Of a DNA stretch of 36,431 nucleotides, positions 16,311-24,707 are shown piece after piece. The notes below the pieces were generated by a model, which was not told the DNA's origin, did no database searches, and was given only the letters and a program-made list of their open reading frames with translations. Position numbers and translations under genes: made by a program. Origin of the DNA: CAYOVG01 sp964407285 (lineage in GTDB: Bacteria > Desulfobacterota > Syntrophobacteria > Syntrophobacterales > Syntrophobacteraceae); NCBI GenBank assembly GCA_964407285.1, contig CAYOVG010000022.1:1-36431 (forward strand), in the 5' to 3' direction. Each line of letters opens with the position of its first letter. Within the stretch, counting starts at the first letter, position 1.

Positions 16311-16733
16311 ATGACAGGTAAGGCGAATAAGGAAAGATCAAAGGAAAAAAAAATTCTCATTGTCGATGACGAATTGGATACAAGGTCATTTCTATCCACC
16401 CTGGTCAAGACCAGCGGGTATCATCCGGTATTGGCGAGGAACGGAAAGGAGGGAATGCAGAAGGCCCAGGACATCGGACCCGACCTTTTGATTCTTGATG
16501 TCATGATGCCGGGGGAAAGCGGAGTCCTGATGTACCACGAGATCAAGATGGACGCGCATTTAAGGAATATACCGGTCATCATGTTGTCCGCGATTGCGGA
16601 GAAGACGTTTTACCACTACCTGAGTACGCTCGCGATTCGGTTGGGAGAATCGATTCCATCTCCGGAAGCCTATTTTGAGAAGCCCCCGGATGCACGGGAA
16701 CTGATCGATCTCATCAAGTCGATTCTGGACTGA
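16311..16733 (+). CDS. Single-domain response regulator, first gene of the Tmc locus
   Basis: This 140-residue receiver has the acidic pair DD (19-20), phospho-acceptor Asp63 (LLILDVMMPG), Ser93 (MLSAIAEK) and Lys124 (YFEKPPD). There is no output domain. Between the Ser and the Lys it carries a longer than usual segment (AEKTFYHYLSTLAIRLGESIPSPEA), which would enlarge the alpha4 face that contacts partners. The open frame extends upstream to 16149, but ATG 16311 begins the recognisable protein (MTGKANKERSKEKKILIVDD) and has GGGG 8 bases before it. It lies 137 bases before tmcD on the same strand and downstream of the sigma-54-type promoter. Phosphorylation by one of the two kinases encoded at 21083 and 22794 is likely but inferred. 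Confidence 0.88.
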   Translation: MTGKANKERSKEKKILIVDDELDTRSFLSTLVKTSGYHPVLARNGKEGMQKAQDIGPDLLILDVMMPGESGVLMYHEIKMDAHLRNIPVIMLSAIAEKTFYHYLSTLAIRLGESIPSPEAYFEKPPDARELIDLIKSILD

Positions 16734-16870
16734 CGCCGGGTCTCCGTACACCATATTGAAGGACCTGTTCCGTCTTTTTGAGAACAACCCGGTATTCCAG
16801 GAGATGGAAGCCTGTGACCGGCAGGTTTCTCCGGGAAATTCCGAACATATCCGGTCGAGGAGTATAGCCA

Positions 16871-18151
16871 ATGGATCAAAGACCAGGCTGGGACTGGGAA
16901 TCCGGAAAGAGACCGATTGCCGAACTCGATTCCTGGAAAGCGAATTATAGCTGGATAGAGGAGCCGTACGCATCCCCGGACGGAGAACGTATCGCCGCGG
17001 TGGTGAGGGCCGAGGATGATACCTTCAGCGTATGCGTCAACGGGGAAATCTGGCCCAATCAATTCGATAAAGTATGGTATCCGCGGTTTGGGCCGGACAA
17101 CCGGTTGACCGCTCTCGTGTCGGATTCAGGCGAATGGACGGTCGCGGTGGACGGCGAACCGTGGGAGAGCCGGTTCGACTTCGTGTGGAATACTCAATTC
17201 AGTCAAAACGGAGAGACAATCCTCATCGCCGCCATCGATGGAGAAAAGGGGTACCTGACGGTGGGCAACGATCTCCCATGGGAGAACGGGTTTCCCTACA
17301 TGAGCCACGTCACTTTGAGCCCCGACGGCGGAAGAGCATGCGCCGTGGTTCAGACGATAGCGAGCAGGGAGCGGGACGTTCCGAGGTTCCAGAAGGGGTG
17401 CTTTTCCGTCGCGGTCGACGGCGCACTCTGGGAGAGGGAATTCGTCAACGCGTGGGACCCGGTCTTCAGCCGCGGCGGCGACCGTGTCGCCGCCTGCGTG
17501 AGAACGACGCTCTACGACTACACCATCGCCGTGGATGGAAATCCCTGGAGCACTATGTTCACATCCGTGTGGGCGCCCCGGTTCAACCCGGTGGACGGGT
17601 CGGTCACGGCTCCGGTCAGAGTCGGGGGAAACTGGTTTCTGGCCCGTGACGGCGAGGTGCTTTGGAAAAAGGGCTTCGTACAGCTCTGGAATCATCTATA
17701 CAGTCCCGACGGCAGGAAGATCGCCGCCATCGTCGCTCCCGGGTTCGGCCGGTGGACCGTCGCGGTCGACGGAGAGCCGTGGACGACTACTTTCGGCGAC
17801 CTTGCGACGGACCTCGTTTTCAGCCCGGATGGAAGCCGGGCGGCCTTTGTGGGCAAGGATGGGGGAAACTGGCGCATCTGTGTCGATGACAGGGTGTGGG
17901 ACGGAGAGTACGAGATGGCCTGGGCGCCCGTCTTCAGCGCCGATGGCGCCCATGTCGCCGCGAAAGTGGAAAAGGGCGGGCTCTATACGATCCTCCTGGA
18001 CGGGGCGCCTCTGCAGGATTGGTTCGAGGTCCTATGGGACCCGATCTTCAGCCCGGACGGCACGAAGGTCCTGATCCGGGGAGTGGGAACGGGACGGGAC
18101 AAGGGCGTGTTTTTCAGAAACATCATCATGAGTGACGATCAAGGGAGGTGA
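16871..18151 (+). CDS. tmcD: TmcD-like Trp-rich beta-propeller subunit of the Tmc complex
   Basis: The 426-residue protein is built from about eight or nine repeats of roughly 43 residues, each with a pattern like W-x-P-x-FSPDG-x-x-x-AA-x-V and W-x-x-x-VDG-x-PW. This is a WD40/PD40-like beta-propeller rich in Trp. No signal peptide is seen, so it is placed in the cytoplasm. In sulfate reducers the fourth subunit of the Tmc complex (TmcD) is such a Trp-rich protein, and the three following genes encode the other Tmc subunits, which makes this assignment strong by context. The ribosome site GAGGAG is 9 bases before ATG 16871. The stop codon is one base before the start of tmcC. Its molecular role in the complex is not known. 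Confidence 0.85.
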   Translation: MDQRPGWDWESGKRPIAELDSWKANYSWIEEPYASPDGERIAAVVRAEDDTFSVCVNGEIWPNQFDKVWYPRFGPDNRLTALVSDSGEWTVAVDGEPWESRFDFVWNTQFSQNGETILIAAIDGEKGYLTVGNDLPWENGFPYMSHVTLSPDGGRACAVVQTIASRERDVPRFQKGCFSVAVDGALWEREFVNAWDPVFSRGGDRVAACVRTTLYDYTIAVDGNPWSTMFTSVWAPRFNPVDGSVTAPVRVGGNWFLARDGEVLWKKGFVQLWNHLYSPDGRKIAAIVAPGFGRWTVAVDGEPWTTTFGDLATDLVFSPDGSRAAFVGKDGGNWRICVDDRVWDGEYEMAWAPVFSADGAHVAAKVEKGGLYTILLDGAPLQDWFEVLWDPIFSPDGTKVLIRGVGTGRDKGVFFRNIIMSDDQGR

Positions 18152-18152
18152 C

Positions 18153-18812
18153 ATGCACTCGATCTACAATTTCGTCAGCGGTCCCCTCGTGTGGGTTTCC
18201 TTCATCCTGTTCATCGGAGGAAGTCTCTACAAGTTCGTATCGATGGCGATGCTCGCTCGAAAGCGGGATGCCGTCGTGTATGAGTACATGAATGCTTACT
18301 ATGCGTTCCGCTCCATTTTGCATTGGATAACGCCTTTCGGAAGCGTGAACATGAGGAAGCATCCGTGGATGACCATCGTGGCGTTCGTCTTCCACCTTTG
18401 CCTGCTGATAACCCCGATCTTCCTTTTCGCTCACATCGCCCTGGTGAAGGAATCCTGGAACATCAGTTGGTTCCATATTCCCGACGGCGCAGCCGATGTT
18501 ATGACGCTGACCGTAATCGCCGCGTGCGTGTTTTTCCTTGCGCGAAGACTCGTTCTTCCCGAAGTGAGGTACCTCACTTCGGCCTCCGATTACGGTATCC
18601 TGCTGATGGCGGCTCTGCCTTTCGTTACCGGTTTCTGGACCTATCACCAGTGGCCGGGATTCGAGGTGACGGGGATAATCCATATCGTTTCCGGGGAAGT
18701 CATGCTTGCCGCAATTCCGTTTACCCGGCTGAGCCACATGATCTTCTTCCCGTTGACCAGGGGATATATGGGTTCCGAATTCGGGGCCGTCCGACATGCG
18801 CAGGACTGGTAG
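18153..18812 (+). CDS. tmcC: TmcC-like membrane subunit (b-type cytochrome) of the Tmc complex
   Basis: The 219-residue membrane protein has about five hydrophobic segments (roughly 5-33, 68-93, 107-130, 140-162 and 172-190). It resembles the NarI/DsrM-type b-cytochrome family, with several His in or near helices (HWITPF, FHLCLLI, AHIAL, YHQW, HIVSGE) as candidate haem b ligands. By analogy it would pass electrons, and perhaps menaquinol, between the periplasmic cytochrome and the cytoplasmic Fe-S subunit. GGGAGGTG sits just before ATG 18153. The gene lies one base after tmcD and 28 bases before tmcB, so translation is probably coupled. Confidence 0.88.
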   Translation: MHSIYNFVSGPLVWVSFILFIGGSLYKFVSMAMLARKRDAVVYEYMNAYYAFRSILHWITPFGSVNMRKHPWMTIVAFVFHLCLLITPIFLFAHIALVKESWNISWFHIPDGAADVMTLTVIAACVFFLARRLVLPEVRYLTSASDYGILLMAALPFVTGFWTYHQWPGFEVTGIIHIVSGEVMLAAIPFTRLSHMIFFPLTRGYMGSEFGAVRHAQDW

Positions 18813-18840
18813 CAGCCAGCAGAGAATAAGGAGAGCATCC

Positions 18841-20193
18841 ATGAGTGGAAACGAAAGCGCCGCTCCCGGGCCGAATGGGAAGGTCATCCAGGACCCGGGA
18901 TTGGACAGAGGCATGGAAAGACTGACGCCCGCGGAGATAGAAAAAACCATCAACAAGGTCCTGGCTTCCGAAGCCGGGGCGCGCTTCAAGACCTACCTGG
19001 ACACCTGCGTCCACTGCGGCCTGTGCTCCAGTGCGTGCCATTTCTTCGTATCGCACGACGACCATCCGGAGTACTCGCCGGCGGGCAAGGTCAAGCGGAC
19101 TTTGTGGGAAATCGTGAAGAAGAAGGGTAAGGTCAGTCCCAAGTTCATCAGGGATGCCGCGGAGATAGCCTATACGGAGTGCAACCTGTGCCGGCGCTGC
19201 TCCATGTATTGCCCCTTCGGGATCGACATCGCATACCTGATCATGACGATGCGCCGCCTCTGCCATAAGCTCGGAGTGACGCCTCAGAACATACAGGACA
19301 CAGCCCACAGCCATTCCGCCACCTACAACCAGATGTGGGTCGGCGAAGACGAATGGATCGACAGTTTGCACTGGCAGGAGGAGGAATCCCGCGAGGAGAT
19401 TCCCGAACTTCGGATACCGCTCGAAAAGGAGGGTGCGGATATCCTCTATTCGGTAATCGCGCCCGAACCGAAATTCCGGGCGCAGTTGATCTTCCAGGCC
19501 GCAGTTATTTTCGAGACGGCGGGAGTGAACTACACCATGCCGGCGACGCCCGGGTGGGACAACAGCGACATGTGCATGTTCACCGGAGATCATGAGATGA
19601 TGGGCCGTTTGAAGAAGGTCCACTTCGAGACGGCGATGCGGCTCAAGACGAAGAGGATCGTGATGGGGGAATGCGGCCATGCATGCCGTTCCGTCTACGA
19701 TGTCGGGAACCGGTGGCTGGGATGGAAGATGCCCCCCATACCCGTGACCCACGCGATAGAATTCTATCACGAACTGCTGGAACAGGGCAGGATCGAGATT
19801 CCCGAGAAATTCGATCAGCCGGTCACTTTCCAGGACCCCTGCAACATGGTGAGGGGCCGTGGGCTTCATGAACTGGCCCGGGACGTGGTCCGAAGGACCT
19901 GCGGCACGTTCGTCGAGATGGAGCCCAACCGGGAACACAACTACTGCTGCGCGGCGGGAGGTGGAGTAATCAACTGCGGACCGCCGTTTAAAAAGAAGCG
20001 CGTCGAGGGAAACCGGGCGAAGGCGGACCAGTTGAAAGCGGTTGCGGAAAAGGGCGTAAAGGTCGTCGTGGCGCCTTGCCATAACTGCCACGGCGGGCTG
20101 GAGGACATTCTGCATCACTATAAAATAGACATGCAAATTATGTTTCTAGGTGACATTATCTACCGTGTTATGAAAAAACCCGGTCAGGAGTAA
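18841..20193 (+). CDS. tmcB: TmcB-like HdrD-type CCG/4Fe-4S subunit of the Tmc complex
   Basis: The 450-residue protein has two classical 4Fe-4S motifs near the N-terminus, CVHCGLCSSACH and CNLCRRCSMYCP. Two CCG-type regions follow: one around GECGHACRS and one at FQDPCNM...NYCCAAGGG...APCHNCHGG. This is the layout of HdrD, DsrK, HmcF and TmcB, whose CCG domain can hold a special 4Fe-4S centre used in disulfide or thiol chemistry. No signal peptide is present, so it faces the cytoplasm beside TmcC. The first CCG region looks less complete than the second. AAGGAG is 8 bases before ATG 18841. The natural electron partner inside the cell is not established. Confidence 0.92.
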   Translation: MSGNESAAPGPNGKVIQDPGLDRGMERLTPAEIEKTINKVLASEAGARFKTYLDTCVHCGLCSSACHFFVSHDDHPEYSPAGKVKRTLWEIVKKKGKVSPKFIRDAAEIAYTECNLCRRCSMYCPFGIDIAYLIMTMRRLCHKLGVTPQNIQDTAHSHSATYNQMWVGEDEWIDSLHWQEEESREEIPELRIPLEKEGADILYSVIAPEPKFRAQLIFQAAVIFETAGVNYTMPATPGWDNSDMCMFTGDHEMMGRLKKVHFETAMRLKTKRIVMGECGHACRSVYDVGNRWLGWKMPPIPVTHAIEFYHELLEQGRIEIPEKFDQPVTFQDPCNMVRGRGLHELARDVVRRTCGTFVEMEPNREHNYCCAAGGGVINCGPPFKKKRVEGNRAKADQLKAVAEKGVKVVVAPCHNCHGGLEDILHHYKIDMQIMFLGDIIYRVMKKPGQE

Positions 20194-20206
20194 CAGGAGT
20201 GTATCC

Positions 20207-20599
20207 ATGCCGAAGAAAACCATGGTATATTACGCAGCCGCCGCGGTGATGACCGCAATGATGGTCGCTTTGTCCCTGTCGGTTTTCGCCCAGGAGGACA
20301 TCACCAGGGTGGAGGACAGCGGATTCAAGAGCAGGATGCGGCCGCCCGCGGCGTTTGAGCACGACCGGCATAACGAGAAAGCGAGGATAGACGACTGCGC
20401 GGTCTGCCACCACGATTACAGCAACGGCAAGAAGATAGAGACGAGTTCTTCGGAAGGCAGGGAGTGTTCGGAATGCCACGTATCGAACAACGGTGATCCC
20501 ATGTCTCTCGCCAATGCGTACCATCTCCTTTGCAAGGGATGCCATATGAAGCAAGAGGCGGGGCCGGTGATGTGCGCTGAATGTCACCGGAAAAAGTGA
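20207..20599 (+). CDS. tmcA: TmcA-like tetrahaem cytochrome c3 (type II)
   Basis: This 130-residue exported protein has a signal peptide (KK, hydrophobic residues 7-27, cut likely after VFA-28) and exactly four CXXCH haem sites: CAVCH (64-68), CSECH (87-91), CKGCH (109-113) and CAECH (123-127). His52, His55, His69 and His106 are candidates for the second axial ligands. Type II cytochrome c3 (TpIIc3, TmcA) takes electrons from periplasmic hydrogenase via type I cytochrome c3 and feeds the Tmc complex. The mature protein is about 100 residues, the usual size. It starts 13 bases after tmcB. Compared with the tmcABCD order known from Desulfovibrio, this locus runs DCBA. Confidence 0.92.
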   Translation: MPKKTMVYYAAAAVMTAMMVALSLSVFAQEDITRVEDSGFKSRMRPPAAFEHDRHNEKARIDDCAVCHHDYSNGKKIETSSSEGRECSECHVSNNGDPMSLANAYHLLCKGCHMKQEAGPVMCAECHRKK

Positions 20600-20729
20600 G
20601 AGAATCGCTCTCCAGGCGAAATGTCGCGGGTACGCGTTACTGATTGCGAGTTCGGGCGTCGTTATCCATGGTCGTATTTCCATGGTTTACGGATGCCCCT
20701 CGGGAACGGCAATTACGTGGAGGTACGGT

Positions 20730-21086
20730 ATGTCCAAGAAAATTATGGTGGTAGACGATGATCCGGTGATAGTCAAATACATCGTGACTCTTCTCGAAGA
20801 TAACGGTTATGCAACCTGTAGCGCCGCCGACGGGGCGCAGGCCTATGAACGGGCGCGCGCCGAGAAGCCCGACCTCATCACGCTCGACCTCGATATGCCG
20901 GAAGAATGGGGAACGAAGTTTTACCGGAGACTGTCAAAAGAGGAAGAGTTCAAGGACCTGCCGGTCATTGTGATCAGCGGCCTTTCGGGACGCCATCTTT
21001 CCATAAGGAAAGCCGTCGCCTATTTGGGCAAACCATTTGAACCAAACGAGCTTTTAGACATTATCAGGAAGAATATCGGCTCATGA
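20730..21086 (+). CDS. Single-domain response regulator
   Basis: The 118-residue receiver has VDDDP (8-12), Asp53 (LITLDLDMPEEWG), VIVISG and the conserved Lys in YLGKPFEPNELLDII. No output domain is present. ATG 20730 is preceded by GGAGG with a 6-base gap; a frame extending upstream to 20682 lacks such a site. Its last four bases overlap the start of the next gene (ATGA), so it is translationally coupled to the REC-PAS-kinase protein. It is the second orphan receiver in the Tmc locus. Only about 40 percent similar by eye to the one at 16311, it is not a recent duplicate. Confidence 0.9.
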   Translation: MSKKIMVVDDDPVIVKYIVTLLEDNGYATCSAADGAQAYERARAEKPDLITLDLDMPEEWGTKFYRRLSKEEEFKDLPVIVISGLSGRHLSIRKAVAYLGKPFEPNELLDIIRKNIGS

Positions 21087-22627
21087 AAGAGAAGCTGCTG
21101 CTGGTCGATGATGAAGAAGGTATCCGAAAAGTACTGGGAATTACGCTTTCGGATATGGGTTACGAGATCTTTACCGCCGAGAACGGGGAAAAGGCCCTGG
21201 AGATTTTTGACGAACACAATCCCGCCATCGTGCTGAGCGACATCAAGATGCCGGGCATGGGGGGATTGGAACTCCTGAAAAGGATCAAGAAGAGCAATCC
21301 CGACACGGAAGTCATCATCATCAGCGGGCATGGCGATATGGATCTGGCCATACAGAGCCTCAAGTACGAAGCCGCGGATTTCATTGTAAAGCCCATCAGC
21401 GGCGACGCTCTGGAAGTGGCGCTCAAGCGGGTTCATGAGAGAATCTCCATGCGCAGGCAGTTGAAGAACTATACGGAGAACCTCGAACGGCTCGTTGAGG
21501 AGAAGTCCGAAAGACTCATCGAAATCGAGAGACTTGCGACTCAGAGGCACCAGAAGCTGGCCGAGAGGTACCAGCAGTTGTTCGACCAGGTCCCTTGCTA
21601 CGTGTCCGTCCATGACATAAACTTCAAACTGACGGCAATCAACAGGCGATTCAAGGAAGATTTCGGGGACAAGGTGGGGTCCAACTGCTACGAGGTATGC
21701 AAACACCGGACGGAACCGTGTTACGACTGCCCGGTAATGCGAACTTTCGAAGACGGACAGTCCCACTATTCCGAAGGCGTTGTCACTTCGAAGACCGGAG
21801 AGCACTACAATGTGCTCATCTGGACGTCTCCCATTTATGATGACGCGGGAGAGGTTACGCAGGTGATCGAGATGTCGACCAACGTAACCCAGGTGCGGAA
21901 ACTGCAGAGCCACCTCTCCTCGCTGGGGCTTCTCATCGGTTCGACGTCCCACGCCATCAAAGGGTTGCTGACCGGCCTGGATGGAGGAATGTATCTCGTC
22001 AACTCGGGATTCGCCAAAGAAAACGAGCAGCAGATCAGGGACGGATGGGAAACGGTAAAGGTTGTCGTGGAGCGAATCAGGAAGATGGTCCTGGACATCC
22101 TGCATTACGCCCGTGGAAGAGAGTTGAAATGGGAAGGGGTTTCCGCGCTGAGCTTTGCGGAGGAGATCGCCGTGGTCTTTCGATCGAGGCTGAAGGATTG
22201 CGGGATCGAGTTCGTCGGCGAGTTCGACGAGTCGTTGCGCACGGTGGAGATAGACGCCGGCATCGTCCACCCCGCTCTTCTGAACATTCTTGAAAATGCG
22301 ATGCATGCCTGCGTCCAGGACAAAGCAAAACCGGAGCACAGGATCGTTTTCGGAATAAAGGATGCGGAAGACGCCATTCTGTTCACAGTGGAAGATAACG
22401 GCGCGGGCATGGACAAGGAGACGATGGAAAAGCTTTTCGCCATGTCCTTCTCATCGAAGGGACAGCAGGGAACGGGGCTGGGGCTTTTCATTTCCAATCA
22501 GATCATCCGGCAGCACGGCGGGTCCATTACGGTGGAATCGAAAGAGGGAGCGGGTTCCCGATTCACTATAAAGATAGAGAAGAGCATTCCATCCGATGGC
22601 GATGCGCCGGCCGATGAGAGTGTGTGA
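21083..22627 (+). CDS. Hybrid sensor: receiver, cysteine-bearing PAS, histidine kinase
   Basis: The 514-residue soluble protein runs receiver (1-120, Asp53 in LSDIKMPG, Lys103), coiled coil (about 130-168), PAS (about 168-270) and kinase core (275-500). The H box is STSHAIKGLL with His290, the N box NILENAMHAC, the G1 box DNGAGMD and the G2 box GTGLGLFIS. The PAS domain has a compact Cys group, C202-x3-C206-x6-C213-x2-C216-P, just before RTFEDGQSH. The same CPxxRTFEDGQSH wording recurs in the next kinase. Four cysteines could bind a metal or Fe-S centre or sense thiol redox state; this is inference. The N-terminal receiver suggests control by another kinase, perhaps that at 22794. Confidence 0.9.
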   Translation: MKEKLLLVDDEEGIRKVLGITLSDMGYEIFTAENGEKALEIFDEHNPAIVLSDIKMPGMGGLELLKRIKKSNPDTEVIIISGHGDMDLAIQSLKYEAADFIVKPISGDALEVALKRVHERISMRRQLKNYTENLERLVEEKSERLIEIERLATQRHQKLAERYQQLFDQVPCYVSVHDINFKLTAINRRFKEDFGDKVGSNCYEVCKHRTEPCYDCPVMRTFEDGQSHYSEGVVTSKTGEHYNVLIWTSPIYDDAGEVTQVIEMSTNVTQVRKLQSHLSSLGLLIGSTSHAIKGLLTGLDGGMYLVNSGFAKENEQQIRDGWETVKVVVERIRKMVLDILHYARGRELKWEGVSALSFAEEIAVVFRSRLKDCGIEFVGEFDESLRTVEIDAGIVHPALLNILENAMHACVQDKAKPEHRIVFGIKDAEDAILFTVEDNGAGMDKETMEKLFAMSFSSKGQQGTGLGLFISNQIIRQHGGSITVESKEGAGSRFTIKIEKSIPSDGDAPADESV

Positions 22628-22793
22628 CCGTTGCGTTGTGGGGCGGGTGTGGGACTGCGCCGTTGCGCGGGAGGAGCTTCGTCGACCTCATAGGATATAG
22701 CGAAGGTTCAGAGAACAAAGGGGAATAAGAGAAAGGGCTCCCGTCTATTGTTTGCCCATGTAATGAAACTTCCTGCTCTTGGAGGTCACAGGC

Positions 22794-24707
22794 ATGATGA
22801 ACTTCTTTCGAGTTATGCGGTCCAGCCTGGTCCTGAAGCTCTCTCTCGTGATAATGGCGATATTTGCAGCGGCTACGGCATTTCTTGCCTATACCTGCAC
22901 TACATACCTCCTGAATGCGTTGAAGTTCGATTCCTCCACCGGAGTCCATACCCTCACGAGCGCCGACGCGGTTGGCATAAAAGCCGGCGTCGTCCTGATT
23001 TCCATAGCGGTCCTGGCGTCGGTATCCCTTCTGATCTACATGGTTTTGGGCGTGCTCCTGGGAAAACCTGTCGGGAGACTCAAGGATGAAATCCTTTCCG
23101 CCGTCGATACGCGGCCGCATGCGACGATAAGCGTCGATCAAAAGGATGAGATCGAGCTTATCGAGGATGCATTCAAGAGAGTCCTGTTCAACAGCAATAG
23201 AAGAATAGAAGACCTGGTGCGCAGAAGCGATGAATACCAGCGCCTTTTCCAGATTATACCATGCGCTATAACGGTTCAGGACAGAAACTACAGGATAGTG
23301 CGATACAACAATGAGTTCGCAGAGCTGTTCGCGCCCAAACCGGGAGACTACTGCTACCATACGTATAAAGGTCGAAATGAGAAGTGTCCGGATTGTCCCG
23401 TGGAAAGGACCTTTGAAGACGGACAGTCGCACTTCAGTGAAGAATCCTTGCCGGATAAGGACGGGGGCGGTGCGCAGCACTGGATTATAAGAACGGCTCC
23501 GATCAGGGATGCCGACGGAGAAATCGTGGCCGCCATGGAGCTGTGCCTGCAGGCGGGCTACAATAAGCGACTCGAAAAGGAACTCGATGAATCCGTCAAG
23601 AAGTACTACGCCATTTTCAATAATATACCGAACCCGGTCTTCGTGCTGGACGTGGAATCCCTGAAGGTCCTGGATGCCAATGAAAGCGTGAGCGCGGTAT
23701 ATGACTACAGGAAGGATGAAATCACGGGGAAATCCTTTCTGGAACTGTTCGCCGAGGATGAAAGAGAAGATTATGCGTTCAAGATCATGACATCGTGTGT
23801 CATCCACAAAGCCAGGCAGATTCACAAGTCGGGACGGATTATTTTCACCACGATCAGGGTCTCTCCCTCCGAGTACCAGGGACAGAAGGTGCTTCTCATC
23901 ACCACCAGCGATATAACGAAGCGGCTCGAAGCCGAACAGCAACTGGTCCAACTGGCCAAAATGACCACTCTGGGCGAGATGGCCACCGGGGTCGCTCATG
24001 AACTCAACCAACCGCTTTCCGTGATCAAGACCGCCAGTAATTTTTTTATGAAGAAAGTTAAAAAGAAAGAGAAGATAGAGGACGACATCCTCCTTACGCT
24101 GGCAAGCGAGATCGACTCCCATGTGGACCGGGCCACCAAGATCATGAACCATATGAGGGAGTTCGGCCGGAAATCGGACATGATCCTCAAGGGCATTCAG
24201 GTCAATTCGGTACTGAGGAAAGCGTTCGAGATATTTGGTCAGCAACTCAGGCTGAAGGAGATCGAGGTGATATGGGATCTCGATGAAAACCTTCCGATGG
24301 TGATGGGGGACGAGCAGGCCCTGGAGCAGGTGTTCATCAATCTTCTCATTAACGCAAGAGACGCCATCGAGGAAAAATATCCGGGAAAAGCTTATAATCT
24401 TGGCGCGAAGCAGATAAAACTGGTAACGAGAGCCATCGGAAAGTATGTTGTTTTGGAAGTACGTGATTCAGGAACGGGAATTCCTTCGGGCTTGTTGTCG
24501 AAGATATTCGAGCCCTTCTTCACCACCAAGCAGGTGGGTAAAGGAACCGGACTCGGCCTTTCGATCAGCTACAGCATCATCAAGGACTTTGGCGGAAGCA
24601 TACGCGCCATATCGGAGGAAGGCCACGGGGCTACTTTCATCATATCGCTTCCCGTTCCGGGTAAAACTGCGGTAGGAATGGCCCGTCCGGAAGTTCCCCA
24701 TGAATGA
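22794..24707 (+). CDS. Membrane-bound histidine kinase with cysteine-bearing PAS
   Basis: The 637-residue kinase has two membrane helices near the N-terminus (about 15-38 and 62-90) with a short external loop of roughly 22 residues, then a HAMP-like linker (about 90-145), PAS1 (150-255), PAS2 (270-375), the His-containing dimer domain (ATGVAHELNQPLSVI, His402) and a GHKL ATPase (INARDAI, DSGTGIP, GTGLGLSIS). PAS1 has C187 followed by C198-x2-C201-P and ERTFEDGQSH, clearly related to the PAS of the kinase encoded upstream. The small external loop argues against an extracellular ligand site, so sensing is probably in the membrane or cytoplasm. GGAGG lies 8 bases before ATG 22794. It overlaps the sigma-54 activator gene by 8 bases. 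Confidence 0.92.
   Translation: MMNFFRVMRSSLVLKLSLVIMAIFAAATAFLAYTCTTYLLNALKFDSSTGVHTLTSADAVGIKAGVVLISIAVLASVSLLIYMVLGVLLGKPVGRLKDEILSAVDTRPHATISVDQKDEIELIEDAFKRVLFNSNRRIEDLVRRSDEYQRLFQIIPCAITVQDRNYRIVRYNNEFAELFAPKPGDYCYHTYKGRNEKCPDCPVERTFEDGQSHFSEESLPDKDGGGAQHWIIRTAPIRDADGEIVAAMELCLQAGYNKRLEKELDESVKKYYAIFNNIPNPVFVLDVESLKVLDANESVSAVYDYRKDEITGKSFLELFAEDEREDYAFKIMTSCVIHKARQIHKSGRIIFTTIRVSPSEYQGQKVLLITTSDITKRLEAEQQLVQLAKMTTLGEMATGVAHELNQPLSVIKTASNFFMKKVKKKEKIEDDILLTLASEIDSHVDRATKIMNHMREFGRKSDMILKGIQVNSVLRKAFEIFGQQLRLKEIEVIWDLDENLPMVMGDEQALEQVFINLLINARDAIEEKYPGKAYNLGAKQIKLVTRAIGKYVVLEVRDSGTGIPSGLLSKIFEPFFTTKQVGKGTGLGLSISYSIIKDFGGSIRAISEEGHGATFIISLPVPGKTAVGMARPEVPHE

Noticed and set aside
16757..16950. 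Short plus-strand frame starting with TTG just before tmcD
   Set aside because: It begins with a plausible helix but runs into tmcD in another frame, and there is no good ribosome site; left out as unsupported.
18721..20136. A 471-codon minus-strand frame opposite tmcB
   Set aside because: tmcB has clear Fe-S and CCG motifs; the antisense frame has none and no ribosome site.
20666..20685. Two CCATGG palindromes before the receiver gene at 20730
   Set aside because: Six-base palindromes this close are not rare, and no promoter features surround them.
22566..24245. A 559-codon minus-strand frame opposite the kinase genes
   Set aside because: Its length reflects the codon bias of the kinase on the other strand; no domain recognised.
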